Source of the DNA: an uncultured Peptostreptococcaceae bacterium
GTDB taxonomy: Bacteria; Bacillota; Clostridia; Peptostreptococcales; Anaerovoracaceae
Assembly: GCA_905235115.1 (NCBI GenBank)
Contig: CAJOKT010000032.1
Location: forward strand, 1 to 42,068
Reading direction: 5' to 3'
Length of the DNA stretch: 42,068 nucleotides
Each line of letters begins with the position of its first letter. Positions within the stretch are counted from its first letter, which is position 1. A program made the translations under genes and the position numbers. Under the pieces are notes generated by a model, which worked only from the letters and a program-made list of their open reading frames with translations, searched no databases and was not told where the DNA came from. Shown here in pieces: positions 9,301 to 17,812 of the stretch.

Positions 9301-12300
9301 TTCCAAGGACGGAAGCTGGACATATGACGGTAATGCTCACACCAAGCATGAGTACACCGTTACATACGGCGAAGAGACTTACAATGTAACCATCGCAGAA
9401 GGTGAGACCACCGGAACAGCCACACTGTCCACCGGCGACGTTGTAACCATCACACCTGCAGCTTCTGCTACGATCACACATGTTGCAGAGAGCGACGTTA
9501 CCAATGCTTTCACCTATACGGTGGATCACAGCAGCCAGTATGCTAACCAGACTAAGACAGAAGGCAAGCTGACAGTAACACCTGCAATCCTGACCATCGT
9601 AACAGAGTCAGGCGAGAAGGAATATGACGGCACTCCGCTGACAGCTGACGGAAGCATTTCCGGATTCGCGAACAACGAGACCGCAACCTTCACAGTGACA
9701 GGAAGCCAGACCGAAGTAGGCACAAGTGACAACACCTATACCATCACATGGGACGGCACGGCTGTAGAGAGCGACTACACATTGAGTGAAGACATCGGTG
9801 AACTGGAAGTAACAGCCAGCACCAAGGAACTCAAGGTAGTTTCCGCAGACGGCACATGGACCTATGACGGTACCGCACATACCAAGTATGAGTACACCGT
9901 GACATACGGAACAGAGAGCGGAACAGCCACTCTGAACGAAGGGACCGGCAAGTACGAGTACAAGCTTTCCACCGGCGACGTCGTGACCATCACACCTGCA
10001 GCCGCGGCCAAGATCACACACGTAGCTGAGAGCGATGTTACCAATGCTTTCACCTACACGGTGGAACACAGCGATCAGTACGCTAACCAGGCTAAGACAG
10101 AAGGCAAGCTGACGGTCACGCCTGCAACCCTGACCATTTTCACCGGCACGGCAAGCAGAGAGTACACCGGTTACCCGCTTACATCTCCCGGAAGCATCTC
10201 CGGATTCGTAAACGGCGAGACAGCAACCTTTACGGTGACCGGAACGATCACCGAGGTCGGCGAAGTAGTGAACACTTACAGCCTCGTCTGGGACGGCACC
10301 GCTGAAGAAAGCGACTACACTCTGAGTGAGGATCTCGGAACCCTGACCATCATAGCCAGCACCCAGGAACTCAAGGTAGTGTCCAAGGACGGAAGCTGGA
10401 CCTATGACGGAAATGCACACACTAAATATGAGTACACCGTCGCATATGGCGAAGAGACTTACAATGTAACCATCGCGGAGGGTGAGACCACCGGAACAGC
10501 CACACTGCTCACGGGCGACGTCGTGACGATCACACGTGCAGCAGATGCGACGATCACACACGTGGCCGAGAGTGACGTGAACAACGCGTTCACCTACACA
10601 GTCACACACAGCGATCAGTACGCTAACCAGGCTAATACAGAAGGCAAGCTGACAGTAACACCTGCAACACTGACCATCAAAACGAACAGTGCAACAAAGG
10701 CTTACGATGGAACAGCTCTTACTTCCGGTGGAAGCATCTCCGGATTCGTAACGCCTACAGGCGGCGAGCAGGAGACAGCCACCTTCACAGTGACCGGAAC
10801 GCAGACTGATGTCGGTTCAAGCACCAACAGCTACAGCCTCGTCTGGGACGGCACAGCTGTAGAGAGCGACTACACCTTAAGCGAGGATCTCGGAACTCTT
10901 GAAGTCACAGCAGACACAACTGTTTTGATGATCACCTCGTCCACAAACAGCTGGACATATGACGGCAGTGCACATACAGATCATGTGTACACAGTCACAT
11001 ACGGAAACGATAACGGAACAGCCACCCTGAATGAGGCGACAGGCAAGTACGAGTTCACGCTTTCGACCGGTGACATGATCGTGATCACACCGTCTGAATA
11101 CGCATCGATCACACATGTTGCTGAGACAACAGTCAACAACGCATTCACCTGCGAACTTGAGAACGCCGGCTTCTACGCCAACGTTTCCAAGACAGAAGGA
11201 ACGCTGAGCATCACTCCTGCGACTCTGACCATCACGACAGGGACAGCAACCAGGGAATATGATGGAACGGCCCTCACAGCTGACGGAAGCATTTCAGGAT
11301 TCGTTAACAACGAGACTGCAACTTTCACAGTAACAGGAAGCCAGACCGAAGTAGGCTCAAGTGACAACACATACACCATCACATGGGACGGCACAGCTGT
11401 AGAGAGCGACTACACCTTAAGCGAAGATCTCGGAACGCTGACCGTAACAGCCAGCACCAAGGAGCTCAAGGTGGTTTCCGCAGACGGCACATGGACCTAT
11501 GACGGAAATGCACATACCAAGTATGAGTACACCGTGACATACGGTGACGAGAGCTACACTGTGACGATCGCAGAAGGCGCAACCACCGGAACAGCAACCC
11601 TGTCCACAGGCGACGTTGTAACCATCACACCTGCAGCTGCAGCCACGATCACACATGTTGCAGAGAGCAACGTTACCAATGCGTTCACCTACACGGTGGA
11701 TCACAGCAGCCAGTATGCTAACCAGGCTAAGACAGAGGGCAAGCTGACAGTCACACCCGCAACTCTGACCATCGTAACAGAGTCAGACGAGAAGGAATAT
11801 GACGGCACTCCGCTGACGGCTGACGGAAGCATTTCCGGATTCGCGAACAATGAGACCGCAACCTTCACAGTGACAGGAAGCCAGACCGAAGTAGGCACAA
11901 GTGACAACACTTACACCATCACATGGGACGGCACGGCAGTACAGAGCGATTACACATTGAGCGAAGATATCGGTGAACTGGAAGTAACAGCCAGCACCAA
12001 GGAGCTCAAGGTAGTATCCAAGGACGGAAGCTGGACCTATGACGGTGCCGCTCACACCAAGCATGAGTACACCGTGACATACGGAACAGAGACCTACAAT
12101 GTGACCATCGCAGAAGGCGAGACCACAGGAACAGCAACACTGTCAACAGGCGACGTAGTGACCATCACACCTGCAGCCGCAGCTAAGATCACACACGTAG
12201 CTGAGACCACAGTAGACAATGCGTTCACCTATACTGTTGAAAACAGCAGCCAGTATGCTAACCAGGCCAAGACAGAAGGCAAGCTGAGCATAACACCTGC

Positions 12301-15110
12301 ACTTGTAACTGTTACGACAGGATCAGCAAGCAAACCTTATGACGGCAATACACTTCTCGGATCCACTGCACTGATCGAGGGCGAGGATGTTGCTGCCATG
12401 ATCACCGGACTTGTAGAGGGTGAGACAGCGACCGTGACCGCAACCGGAACCATCACGGAAGTCGGAACCACACCCAACACCTACGATATCGTCTGGGGTA
12501 CCGCAGCTGAAAGCGACTACGATGTCACTGATGCACTCGGAACTCTTGAGATCACAGCCAACGGTTCCAGGATCGTTCTTACGGCACCCAGCGACACCAA
12601 GGTCTATGACAGCACACCGCTTACCTGCGACGGAACAGGCGAGAAGAAGGTAACTGCAACAGGTCTTCCCGATGGATTCACCTGGACGGCGACCGCTTCA
12701 GGATCCCAGACCAATGTGGGATCCGGCTCGAACGTCGTGAATGACGGGTACAAGTTCTTTGACCAGAACGGTGAAGACAAGACTTCATACTTCACCAACG
12801 TGACGAAGGTTCCCGGACTGCTCACCGTTACTCCGAAGGAAGTAACGATCACCGCAAACGATGCGGAGAAACCCTATGACGGAACACCGCTGACAGAAGG
12901 CGGCTTCACGAACACACCGCTTGAAGCCGGCGACAGCCACACCTTCACAGTAGTGATGACCGATGACAGTACGATCACAGACGTAGGCACACAGCCCAAC
13001 GTGATCGCGACAGTCGACGGAGTGACAGTTTCAGCCGACGCAGCCACCGCAGTAGGCAACTACCTGGTGACCATCGTTGCAGGTGAACTTGAGATCACTC
13101 AGGACAACAAGGCGATCGTGATCACATCCGCAGACCACAGCTGGACTTATGACAGCAAGCTGCACAAGGATGAGACTTACACCGTGACCTATGGCGGACA
13201 GACCGTTGCAGCGGGGGCAGACGGCAAGACCTTCACACTTCCCAACGGCGATGTTCTGACCATCACAGCAACAGCTGCAGGCGTTACGAATGTAAGTGAC
13301 AACGCTTTGAACAACAACACATACACTTACACAGTGACCAGAGGAACTGTAAGCACGGTCGGCAACTACGAGTCGATAACCGCCAATACAGGAACTCTGA
13401 CCATCAACCCGAAGACAGTGACGATCACCGCTGACGATGCTGACAAGCCGTATGACGGAACACCGCTGACAGAGGATGGATTCACAGCAACACCGCTTGA
13501 GGAAGGCGACGAGCACGTATTCACAGTCACCATGACCGCTGAAAGTACGATCACAGACGTAGGTACACAGCCCAACGTGATCGCAACAGTCGACGGAGTG
13601 GCAGTGACCACCGGACAGGCGACAGCAGTCGGCAACTATCTGGTGACCACAGCAGAGGGAACTCTGACCATAACACAGGACGAGGCTGAGTTCGTGATCA
13701 AGTCAGCTGACCACACCTGGACTTATGACAGCAGGCTGCATAAGGACGAGACCTACACAGTGACCTATAAGGGAACTGAGGTCGCGGCAGGTGCGGACGG
13801 CAAGACCTTCACACTTCCCAACGGAGATGTTTTGACCATCACAGCAACAGCTGCAGGCGTTACCAACGTAAGCGACAACGCTGCCGACAACAACACATTC
13901 ACGTATGTTGTAAAGAGGGGCGACGTCGTAACCACCGGCAACTACAAGAACGTGGTGATCAACATCGGCGATCTCGTCATTGCTCCGAAGGAAGTGACGA
14001 TCACTGCTGACGACGCAAGCAAGCCTTACGACGGAACACCGCTGACCGAGAATGGATTCACGGCAACACCGCTTGAAGAGGGCGATGAGCACGTATTCAC
14101 AGTCACCATGACTGCGGACAGCACGATCACAGACGTAGGCACAGAACCCAACGTGATCGCAACAGTAGACGGAACATCAGTTACCACCGGACAGCAGGTT
14201 GCTGTCGGCAACTATCTGGTGACCACAGTCAACGGAACTCTGAAGATCACAAAGGATGAGACAGCAATCGTTATCAGTTCAGCATCCAACGAGTGGACCT
14301 ATGACGGCGAGACTCATACCGATGAGACCTACACGGTGACCTACGGCGGAGTTGAGATCGAGCCTGAGGAAGACGGAGTAACGTTCATCCTTCCCAATGG
14401 CGACGTGATTACCATCACACCGACAGCCGGCGGAGTGACCGACGTAAGCGACAACGCTGAAGACAACAACACATTCACTTACACAGTGACCAGAGGTAAT
14501 GTCGACACCACGGGCAACTATGGAAATATGTCCACAGATCCCGGTACTCTGACGATCGATCCGAAGCCTGTAACGGTGACGGCTGATCCCAAGTCCAAGG
14601 CCTATGGCACTGCAGATCCCGAGCTCACAGCTACTGAGGATGGAGTCGTTGAGGGCGATATCCTTGACTACGAGCTCTATCGTGACAGAGGCGAGAACGT
14701 GGGAAGCTACAACATCAGCTTCGAGTTCGCGGCTGACGAGCCTTCAACAGTAGGATTCTTCGAGAGGATCATGAAGGTGTTCCAGCCCAGGACTCAGACA
14801 GTCGTTATGGGCAACTACGAAGTACAGTTCATCGACGGCGAGTTCGACATCACACCGATGCCGCTCACCATCACCGCAGCCAGCGACACCAAGGTCTATG
14901 ACGGAACTCCGCTGACCAACTCCAACTACACCTACACGGCTCTTGCTGAGGGCGACACCCTTGCAAGCGTCACCGTGACAGGATCGCAGACTGAAGTTGG
15001 ATCCAGCCCCAACACACCGTCAGACGCCAAGATCGTCAATGCTCAGGGCGAAGACATGACCGGAAACTATGACATCACTTACGTGAAGGGTTCACTGGTC
15101 GTGACTGCAC
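5800..15110 (+). repeat. tandem array of about 34 YDG/MBG-type repeats
   Basis: I count 33 Tyr-(Asp/Asn/Thr)-(Gly/Ser) repeat heads such as VYDGTPLT, EYDGTALT and TYDGNAHT, plus one MBG-like AYGTADP near 14600. From about 8000 to 12300 two repeat types alternate: a GSISGF...VTGSQTEVGS type and a YTVTYG...STGDVVTITP type. They form a higher-order unit of about 540 bases. Copies near 9595-9840 and 11770-12015 are almost identical in DNA sequence, with only scattered substitutions. Such arrays are thought to form rod-like stalks and are prone to copy-number change. Confidence 0.85.
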
Positions 15111-15253
15111 CTGACAATCCGCCTGAACCGCCCAAGCCGCCTAAGACAGGCGACGCCAACCATCCGTGGGGATGGGCCGGTCTGGCAGGACTTGCCATTG
15201 CAGGACTTGTGGCACTATTTGCTACAAGGAAGCGCGAGGAAGAGGCAAAATAG
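6134..15253 (+). CDS. giant YDG-repeat surface protein, C-terminal fragment with sortase signal
   Basis: This frame carries the rest of the giant protein; its authentic sequence begins at about base 6172, with SVAGLTFTGVSASGSG. It contains most of the YDG repeats and ends in a Pro-rich spacer, a PPKTGD motif (an LPXTG variant), a Gly/Ala/Leu membrane segment and a short RKREEEAK tail, as expected for sortase-anchored wall proteins. Removing one C at 6171/6172 fuses it with the upstream frame into one 4,424-residue protein. The ATG at 6134 is out of phase with the repeats and has no ribosome binding site, so independent translation is unlikely. No sortase gene is in the window. Confidence 0.8.
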   Translation: MTVRSTQSQATQASVAGLTFTGVSASGSGTDAGNYPVTFTGVTVGTTTDTTGNYVVTQVVNGNLEITPASVTLTANSDSVTYNGQEQTVTGYTSSVAGLTFTGVSASGSGTNVGNYPVTFTGVTVGTTTDSTGNYIVTEVVNGNLEITPLAVTVSIEGNTLIGLYDGQWHTVEGYILSANSNLFVQEDYEAIVFTGNDTATRRDVGITWMGLDADQFSYTGSNFEVTFVVERDGVVQIKQATLTITAESDEKVYDGTPLTNPNYTNTALAAGDTIESVTVTGSQTEVGSSANTPSGAVIKNGDGENVTANYDIKYVNGTLTVTNSTTQLTIASATDSKEYDGTALTAPTYTITYGDETGTATLNSGTGKYEYTLSTGDKIVITPAATATVTHVAEGTVTNAFTYTLENAGYYDTVTKTEGSLSITPAPLTVTTESDSKVYDGSALTAPGTVTGYKNGETATFTVTGSQTEVGSSENTYTLVFDQTAVATDYTVSEDLGTLTVSANATSITIVSATDSKTYDGTALTAPTYTVTYGETSGTATANGDGTYSYTLSTGDTITITPSATAAVTHVAEGEVANAFSYTLENATNYNSVSKTEGKLSITPATLTVTTESASREYNGQPLTADGTISGFVNGETATFTVTGSQTLVGSSTNSYSITWDGTAVESDYTLSENLGTLEVTASTKELKIISKDGSWTYDGTAHIKHEYTVTYGTETHNVTIADGAPVGVVRLSTGDDVIITPVNTATITHVAETTVDNEFTYGVQHLQQYGTVTKEVGKLSITPATLTITTESGEKEYDGTALTADGTISGFISGETATFTVTGSQTEVGSSTNNYSLVWDGTAVESDYTLSEDLGTLEVTASTKELKVVSADGEWVYDGNAHTKHKYTVTYGEETYNVTIAEGETTGTATLSTGDVVTITPAADATITHAAESDVTNAFTYTVANSNQYANQAKQEGKLTVTPTTLTIFTGTASREYTGYPLTSPGSITGFVTPTGGEQETATFTVTGMITEVGEVVNTYSLVWDGTAVQSDYALSEDLGTLTIIASTEELKVVSKDGSWTYDGNAHTKHEYTVTYGEETYNVTIAEGETTGTATLSTGDVVTITPAASATITHVAESDVTNAFTYTVDHSSQYANQTKTEGKLTVTPAILTIVTESGEKEYDGTPLTADGSISGFANNETATFTVTGSQTEVGTSDNTYTITWDGTAVESDYTLSEDIGELEVTASTKELKVVSADGTWTYDGTAHTKYEYTVTYGTESGTATLNEGTGKYEYKLSTGDVVTITPAAAAKITHVAESDVTNAFTYTVEHSDQYANQAKTEGKLTVTPATLTIFTGTASREYTGYPLTSPGSISGFVNGETATFTVTGTITEVGEVVNTYSLVWDGTAEESDYTLSEDLGTLTIIASTQELKVVSKDGSWTYDGNAHTKYEYTVAYGEETYNVTIAEGETTGTATLLTGDVVTITRAADATITHVAESDVNNAFTYTVTHSDQYANQANTEGKLTVTPATLTIKTNSATKAYDGTALTSGGSISGFVTPTGGEQETATFTVTGTQTDVGSSTNSYSLVWDGTAVESDYTLSEDLGTLEVTADTTVLMITSSTNSWTYDGSAHTDHVYTVTYGNDNGTATLNEATGKYEFTLSTGDMIVITPSEYASITHVAETTVNNAFTCELENAGFYANVSKTEGTLSITPATLTITTGTATREYDGTALTADGSISGFVNNETATFTVTGSQTEVGSSDNTYTITWDGTAVESDYTLSEDLGTLTVTASTKELKVVSADGTWTYDGNAHTKYEYTVTYGDESYTVTIAEGATTGTATLSTGDVVTITPAAAATITHVAESNVTNAFTYTVDHSSQYANQAKTEGKLTVTPATLTIVTESDEKEYDGTPLTADGSISGFANNETATFTVTGSQTEVGTSDNTYTITWDGTAVQSDYTLSEDIGELEVTASTKELKVVSKDGSWTYDGAAHTKHEYTVTYGTETYNVTIAEGETTGTATLSTGDVVTITPAAAAKITHVAETTVDNAFTYTVENSSQYANQAKTEGKLSITPALVTVTTGSASKPYDGNTLLGSTALIEGEDVAAMITGLVEGETATVTATGTITEVGTTPNTYDIVWGTAAESDYDVTDALGTLEITANGSRIVLTAPSDTKVYDSTPLTCDGTGEKKVTATGLPDGFTWTATASGSQTNVGSGSNVVNDGYKFFDQNGEDKTSYFTNVTKVPGLLTVTPKEVTITANDAEKPYDGTPLTEGGFTNTPLEAGDSHTFTVVMTDDSTITDVGTQPNVIATVDGVTVSADAATAVGNYLVTIVAGELEITQDNKAIVITSADHSWTYDSKLHKDETYTVTYGGQTVAAGADGKTFTLPNGDVLTITATAAGVTNVSDNALNNNTYTYTVTRGTVSTVGNYESITANTGTLTINPKTVTITADDADKPYDGTPLTEDGFTATPLEEGDEHVFTVTMTAESTITDVGTQPNVIATVDGVAVTTGQATAVGNYLVTTAEGTLTITQDEAEFVIKSADHTWTYDSRLHKDETYTVTYKGTEVAAGADGKTFTLPNGDVLTITATAAGVTNVSDNAADNNTFTYVVKRGDVVTTGNYKNVVINIGDLVIAPKEVTITADDASKPYDGTPLTENGFTATPLEEGDEHVFTVTMTADSTITDVGTEPNVIATVDGTSVTTGQQVAVGNYLVTTVNGTLKITKDETAIVISSASNEWTYDGETHTDETYTVTYGGVEIEPEEDGVTFILPNGDVITITPTAGGVTDVSDNAEDNNTFTYTVTRGNVDTTGNYGNMSTDPGTLTIDPKPVTVTADPKSKAYGTADPELTATEDGVVEGDILDYELYRDRGENVGSYNISFEFAADEPSTVGFFERIMKVFQPRTQTVVMGNYEVQFIDGEFDITPMPLTITAASDTKVYDGTPLTNSNYTYTALAEGDTLASVTVTGSQTEVGSSPNTPSDAKIVNAQGEDMTGNYDITYVKGSLVVTAPDNPPEPPKPPKTGDANHPWGWAGLAGLAIAGLVALFATRKREEEAK

Positions 15254-15273
15254 TCTGATCCAAAAAATCAACT

Positions 15274-15306
15274 AAAAAAGACCAGCCTTTCGGGGCTGGC
15301 CTTTTT
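15274..15306. terminator. bidirectional intrinsic terminator between the giant gene and asd
   Basis: AAAAAAG-ACCAGCC, then a short loop, then GGCTGGC-CTTTTT forms a stem with A's on one side and T's on the other. It therefore works for the plus-strand surface gene and the minus-strand asd/lysC operon. Confidence 0.85.
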
Positions 15307-15325
15307 GCGTGGCTTTTTGATTGGT

Positions 15326-16304
15326 TTAGTGTTTCATCAGGTATTCCATGATCTCCACGGCGTTGGTGGCGGCGCCTTTTCTGATGGTCGCCGCAGCACC
15401 AGAGGGTGAGGCCGTTCTCGGAGGTGAGGTCGCGGCGTACCCGGCTGACGTAGACCAGATCCTGGTCTGAAGTGTCCAGGGGGGAGGCCACGTCGTCCTT
15501 CATGAGGACAACGCCCTCGGCGGCGGAAATGGCGTTTTCAGCCTCTTCCACGCTGATATGCTCCTCAGTCGTAAAGGTGGCTGAAATCGAATGAGACCTG
15601 AAAACAGGCACCCTCACGCAGGTGCAGGTGACCTTCAGGTCCGGGGCGTGAAGTATTTTGCGCCCCTCGTTCTGCATCTTCATCTCCTCGGAGGTGTAGC
15701 CCTCTGAATCGAAGCCCCCGATCCGGGCGATGCAGTTGTATGCGATCTGTTTGGGGAAGACCGCGGGCTCGAAGGGCCGGCCGGTCCTGAGGGCGTCCAC
15801 CTGGTCCTCCAGTTCCCGGAGCCCCGCTTTGCCTGCGCCTGAGACCGCCTGGTAGGTGGAAGCCACCAGGGTCCGGAGGGGGCTCAGCCGGTGGATGGGG
15901 GCCAGGGCCATGTAGGTAATTATTGTTGAGCAGTTGGGGTTCGCGATGAGGCCATTGTGCTTCAGGGCGTCATCGCCGTTGATCTGGGGGATCACCAGGG
16001 GAACGTCCGGATCCAGGCGGAAAGCGCTGGAGTTGTCGATGTACACCGCACCGCTCTCGTGTATCCGGGGGAGCAGGGCCCGGGACACGTCCGCCTCCGC
16101 CGCGCCCAGAAGAAAGTCCAGGCCCCGGAGGCCTTCGTCGCTGACGACCTCCAGTTCCACGCCGCGCCCCATGAAGGACGAGGTCTGCCCCTGAGACCGC
16201 TGGCTGGCAAAGACCCTGAGGTCGCACCGGATCCCTCTTTCCTCCATTACTTTTATCATCTGCTGGCCCACCGCGCCGGTGGCGCCGAGTATTCCGACTC
16301 TCAT
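15326..16304 (-). CDS. asd: aspartate-semialdehyde dehydrogenase, frameshifted near the C-terminus
   Basis: The enzyme reduces aspartyl phosphate to aspartate semialdehyde with NADPH, the second step toward lysine/diaminopimelate, threonine and methionine. The N-terminus has the nucleotide-binding GILGATGAVGQQM. ANPNCST holds the catalytic cysteine, and QAVSGAGKAG and the later ISATF region fit the family. After LTLWCCGD the frame reads HQKRRRHQRR; shifting at about base 15386 restores IRKGAATNAVEIMEYLMKH and a stop at 15326. Most aspartate-semialdehyde dehydrogenases have DN before that segment, which suggests two lost bases. Read without repair, the frame runs on to 15222, through the terminator. 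The start ATG follows GGAGG. It is the second gene of an operon with aspartate kinase. Confidence 0.9.
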
Positions 16305-16326
16305 GTTTTGCGCCTCCTATGGATAT

Positions 16327-17697
16327 CTAAATGAATTTGCCGTAGATGCAGTTGATAGCCCGCTCGAAGTCCCGGTCATCCACGCCCACCACCACGCTGA
16401 GCTCGTCTGCGCACTGGCTTATGACCCGGATGTTGATATGGTTGCGGCCGAACTCTGACAGGAACTGGCCTGACGAGCCGGGAACTGCCTTCATGCCCCG
16501 GCCCACCACGGCGATCAGGCTCAGGTGGTCCTCAACTTTGAGCTCCTCGGGCCTGAATTCCTCGCTGAAGCGGCCCATGATCTCGTACTGACAGTTGGCC
16601 ACCGCATCGGAACGGACGATCACCGTGAAGGTGTCCACTGTGACGGACACACCTTCCACGGAGACCCGGTAGTCCTCAAAGACCGCAAGCAGCCTTCTCA
16701 GAAATCCCACCTCCGCGCTGGAGTGGCTCTTGGTGAGGGTAAAAGCGGTGAAGTGCCGCCTGCCGGAGATCCCTGTCACCAGGTGAGGCGGGTCATCACG
16801 GTCCTGCTCGGAGCAGTCGTCCAGGATCAGGGTGCCGGGAGCATCCGGATCGTTGGTGTTTTTTATATTGATCGGTATGTTTTTCTCCTTTACCGGGAAG
16901 ATGGCGTCATCGTGCAAAACATCCGCCCCCATATAGCTCATGAGCCTGAGCTCACTGTAGTTTATGCGGGGGATGGAGATGGGATCCTTCACGATCCTGG
17001 GGTCTGCCACAAGGAAGCCGGAGACGTCGGTCCAGTTCTCGTAGACCTCCGCGTCGGTGCCGTTGGCCACCAGCGCACCGGTGATGTCAGAGCCGCCCCT
17101 TGGCATGACTCTTATGGTGCCGTCGGGCATTGAGCCGTAAAAGCCGGGGATGACGAACCTGTCTGCTCCGGCTCCGGTCCAAGTGTCCGCGGGGGCTTTG
17201 TTGCCTGCTCCGGCTCCGTGCCCGGTCCCGGCCCTGAGCGCCGCACCGGTCTTTTCCAGGTCGAAGGAGCCGTCGTAGTTGAAGAAGATCACATCTTTTG
17301 CGTCCAGGAACGCCGCCCCCAGATACTCAGCCATGAGCTTGGCCGCCAGGTATTCGCCACGGCTCACCACGTAGTCCGTGTCCGCGCCGCGGTCCATAGC
17401 CTCCCGGATACCGTCGAACTCCGGCTCGAGGTCCAGACTGAGACCAAGGTCGTCCCGGATCTGAAGGTATTTGCTCTCGATCAGGGTGAAAATGTCGTCG
17501 TAGGGCACCCCATATCTGATATGTGCCTCGCATAGGTACAAAAGATCCGTGACCTTGTGGTCCTCCGGTGACTCTTTGCCGCAGGCGCTGACCACCACAT
17601 ACCGCCTGGCAGGGTCAGCATCGACTATGGACTTGACTTTTCGGAACTGGATGCTGTTGGCCAGGGAGGATCCCCCGAATTTAGCGACTTTTGACAT
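16327..17697 (-). CDS. lysC: aspartate kinase with two ACT domains
   Basis: The enzyme phosphorylates aspartate with ATP, the committed step of the aspartate amino-acid family. The start at 17697 (MSKVAKFGGSSLAN) follows GGAGA; an in-frame extension to 17739 lacks a ribosome site. KFGGSS is the kinase nucleotide motif, and VSRGEYLAAKLMAEYLG and RGGSDITGALVA are typical family segments. Two ACT regulatory domains occupy about the last 150 residues, so feedback inhibition by lysine or threonine is likely. An unusual Gly/Ala-rich insertion of about 24 residues (GTGHGAGAG...GAGADR, bases about 17161-17232) lies just before FVIPGFYG. It is the first gene of the lysC-asd operon and diverges from asnA. 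Confidence 0.93.
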   Translation of the reverse strand: MSKVAKFGGSSLANSIQFRKVKSIVDADPARRYVVVSACGKESPEDHKVTDLLYLCEAHIRYGVPYDDIFTLIESKYLQIRDDLGLSLDLEPEFDGIREAMDRGADTDYVVSRGEYLAAKLMAEYLGAAFLDAKDVIFFNYDGSFDLEKTGAALRAGTGHGAGAGNKAPADTWTGAGADRFVIPGFYGSMPDGTIRVMPRGGSDITGALVANGTDAEVYENWTDVSGFLVADPRIVKDPISIPRINYSELRLMSYMGADVLHDDAIFPVKEKNIPINIKNTNDPDAPGTLILDDCSEQDRDDPPHLVTGISGRRHFTAFTLTKSHSSAEVGFLRRLLAVFEDYRVSVEGVSVTVDTFTVIVRSDAVANCQYEIMGRFSEEFRPEELKVEDHLSLIAVVGRGMKAVPGSSGQFLSEFGRNHINIRVISQCADELSVVVGVDDRDFERAINCIYGKFI

Positions 17698-17720
17698 AAT
17701 TTTTCTCCGATCTCCTAAAG

Positions 17721-17742
17721 TTTTTGTTGACTTTAACAAAAA
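17721..17742. repeat. inverted repeat TTTTTGTT-N6-AACAAAAA in the lysC/asnA divergent promoter region
   Basis: Perfect 8-base arms (17721-17728 and 17735-17742) overlap the -35 of the asnA promoter and lie in the leader or promoter region of lysC. It could be a shared operator. The sequence is A/T-rich, so chance is possible. Confidence 0.4.
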
Positions 17743-17755
17743 TTTTGAATAAAGT
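17727..17755 (+). promoter_or_regulatory. putative sigma-A promoter of asnA
   Basis: TTGACT (17727-17732) and TAAAGT (17750-17755) are spaced by 17 bases. The leader would be about 50 bases, with AGGAGGAAG just before ATG 17813. Confidence 0.5.
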
Positions 17756-17812
17756 TAGTCTAACACCATAAAATCAGAGATTCAAGAGTTTTTTGAAGTA
17801 TAGGAGGAAGAA

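Noticed and set aside
5800-15110. CRISPR array or satellite DNA
   Set aside because: The repeats are coding, in frame, variable and long, with no short identical repeats separated by unique spacers.
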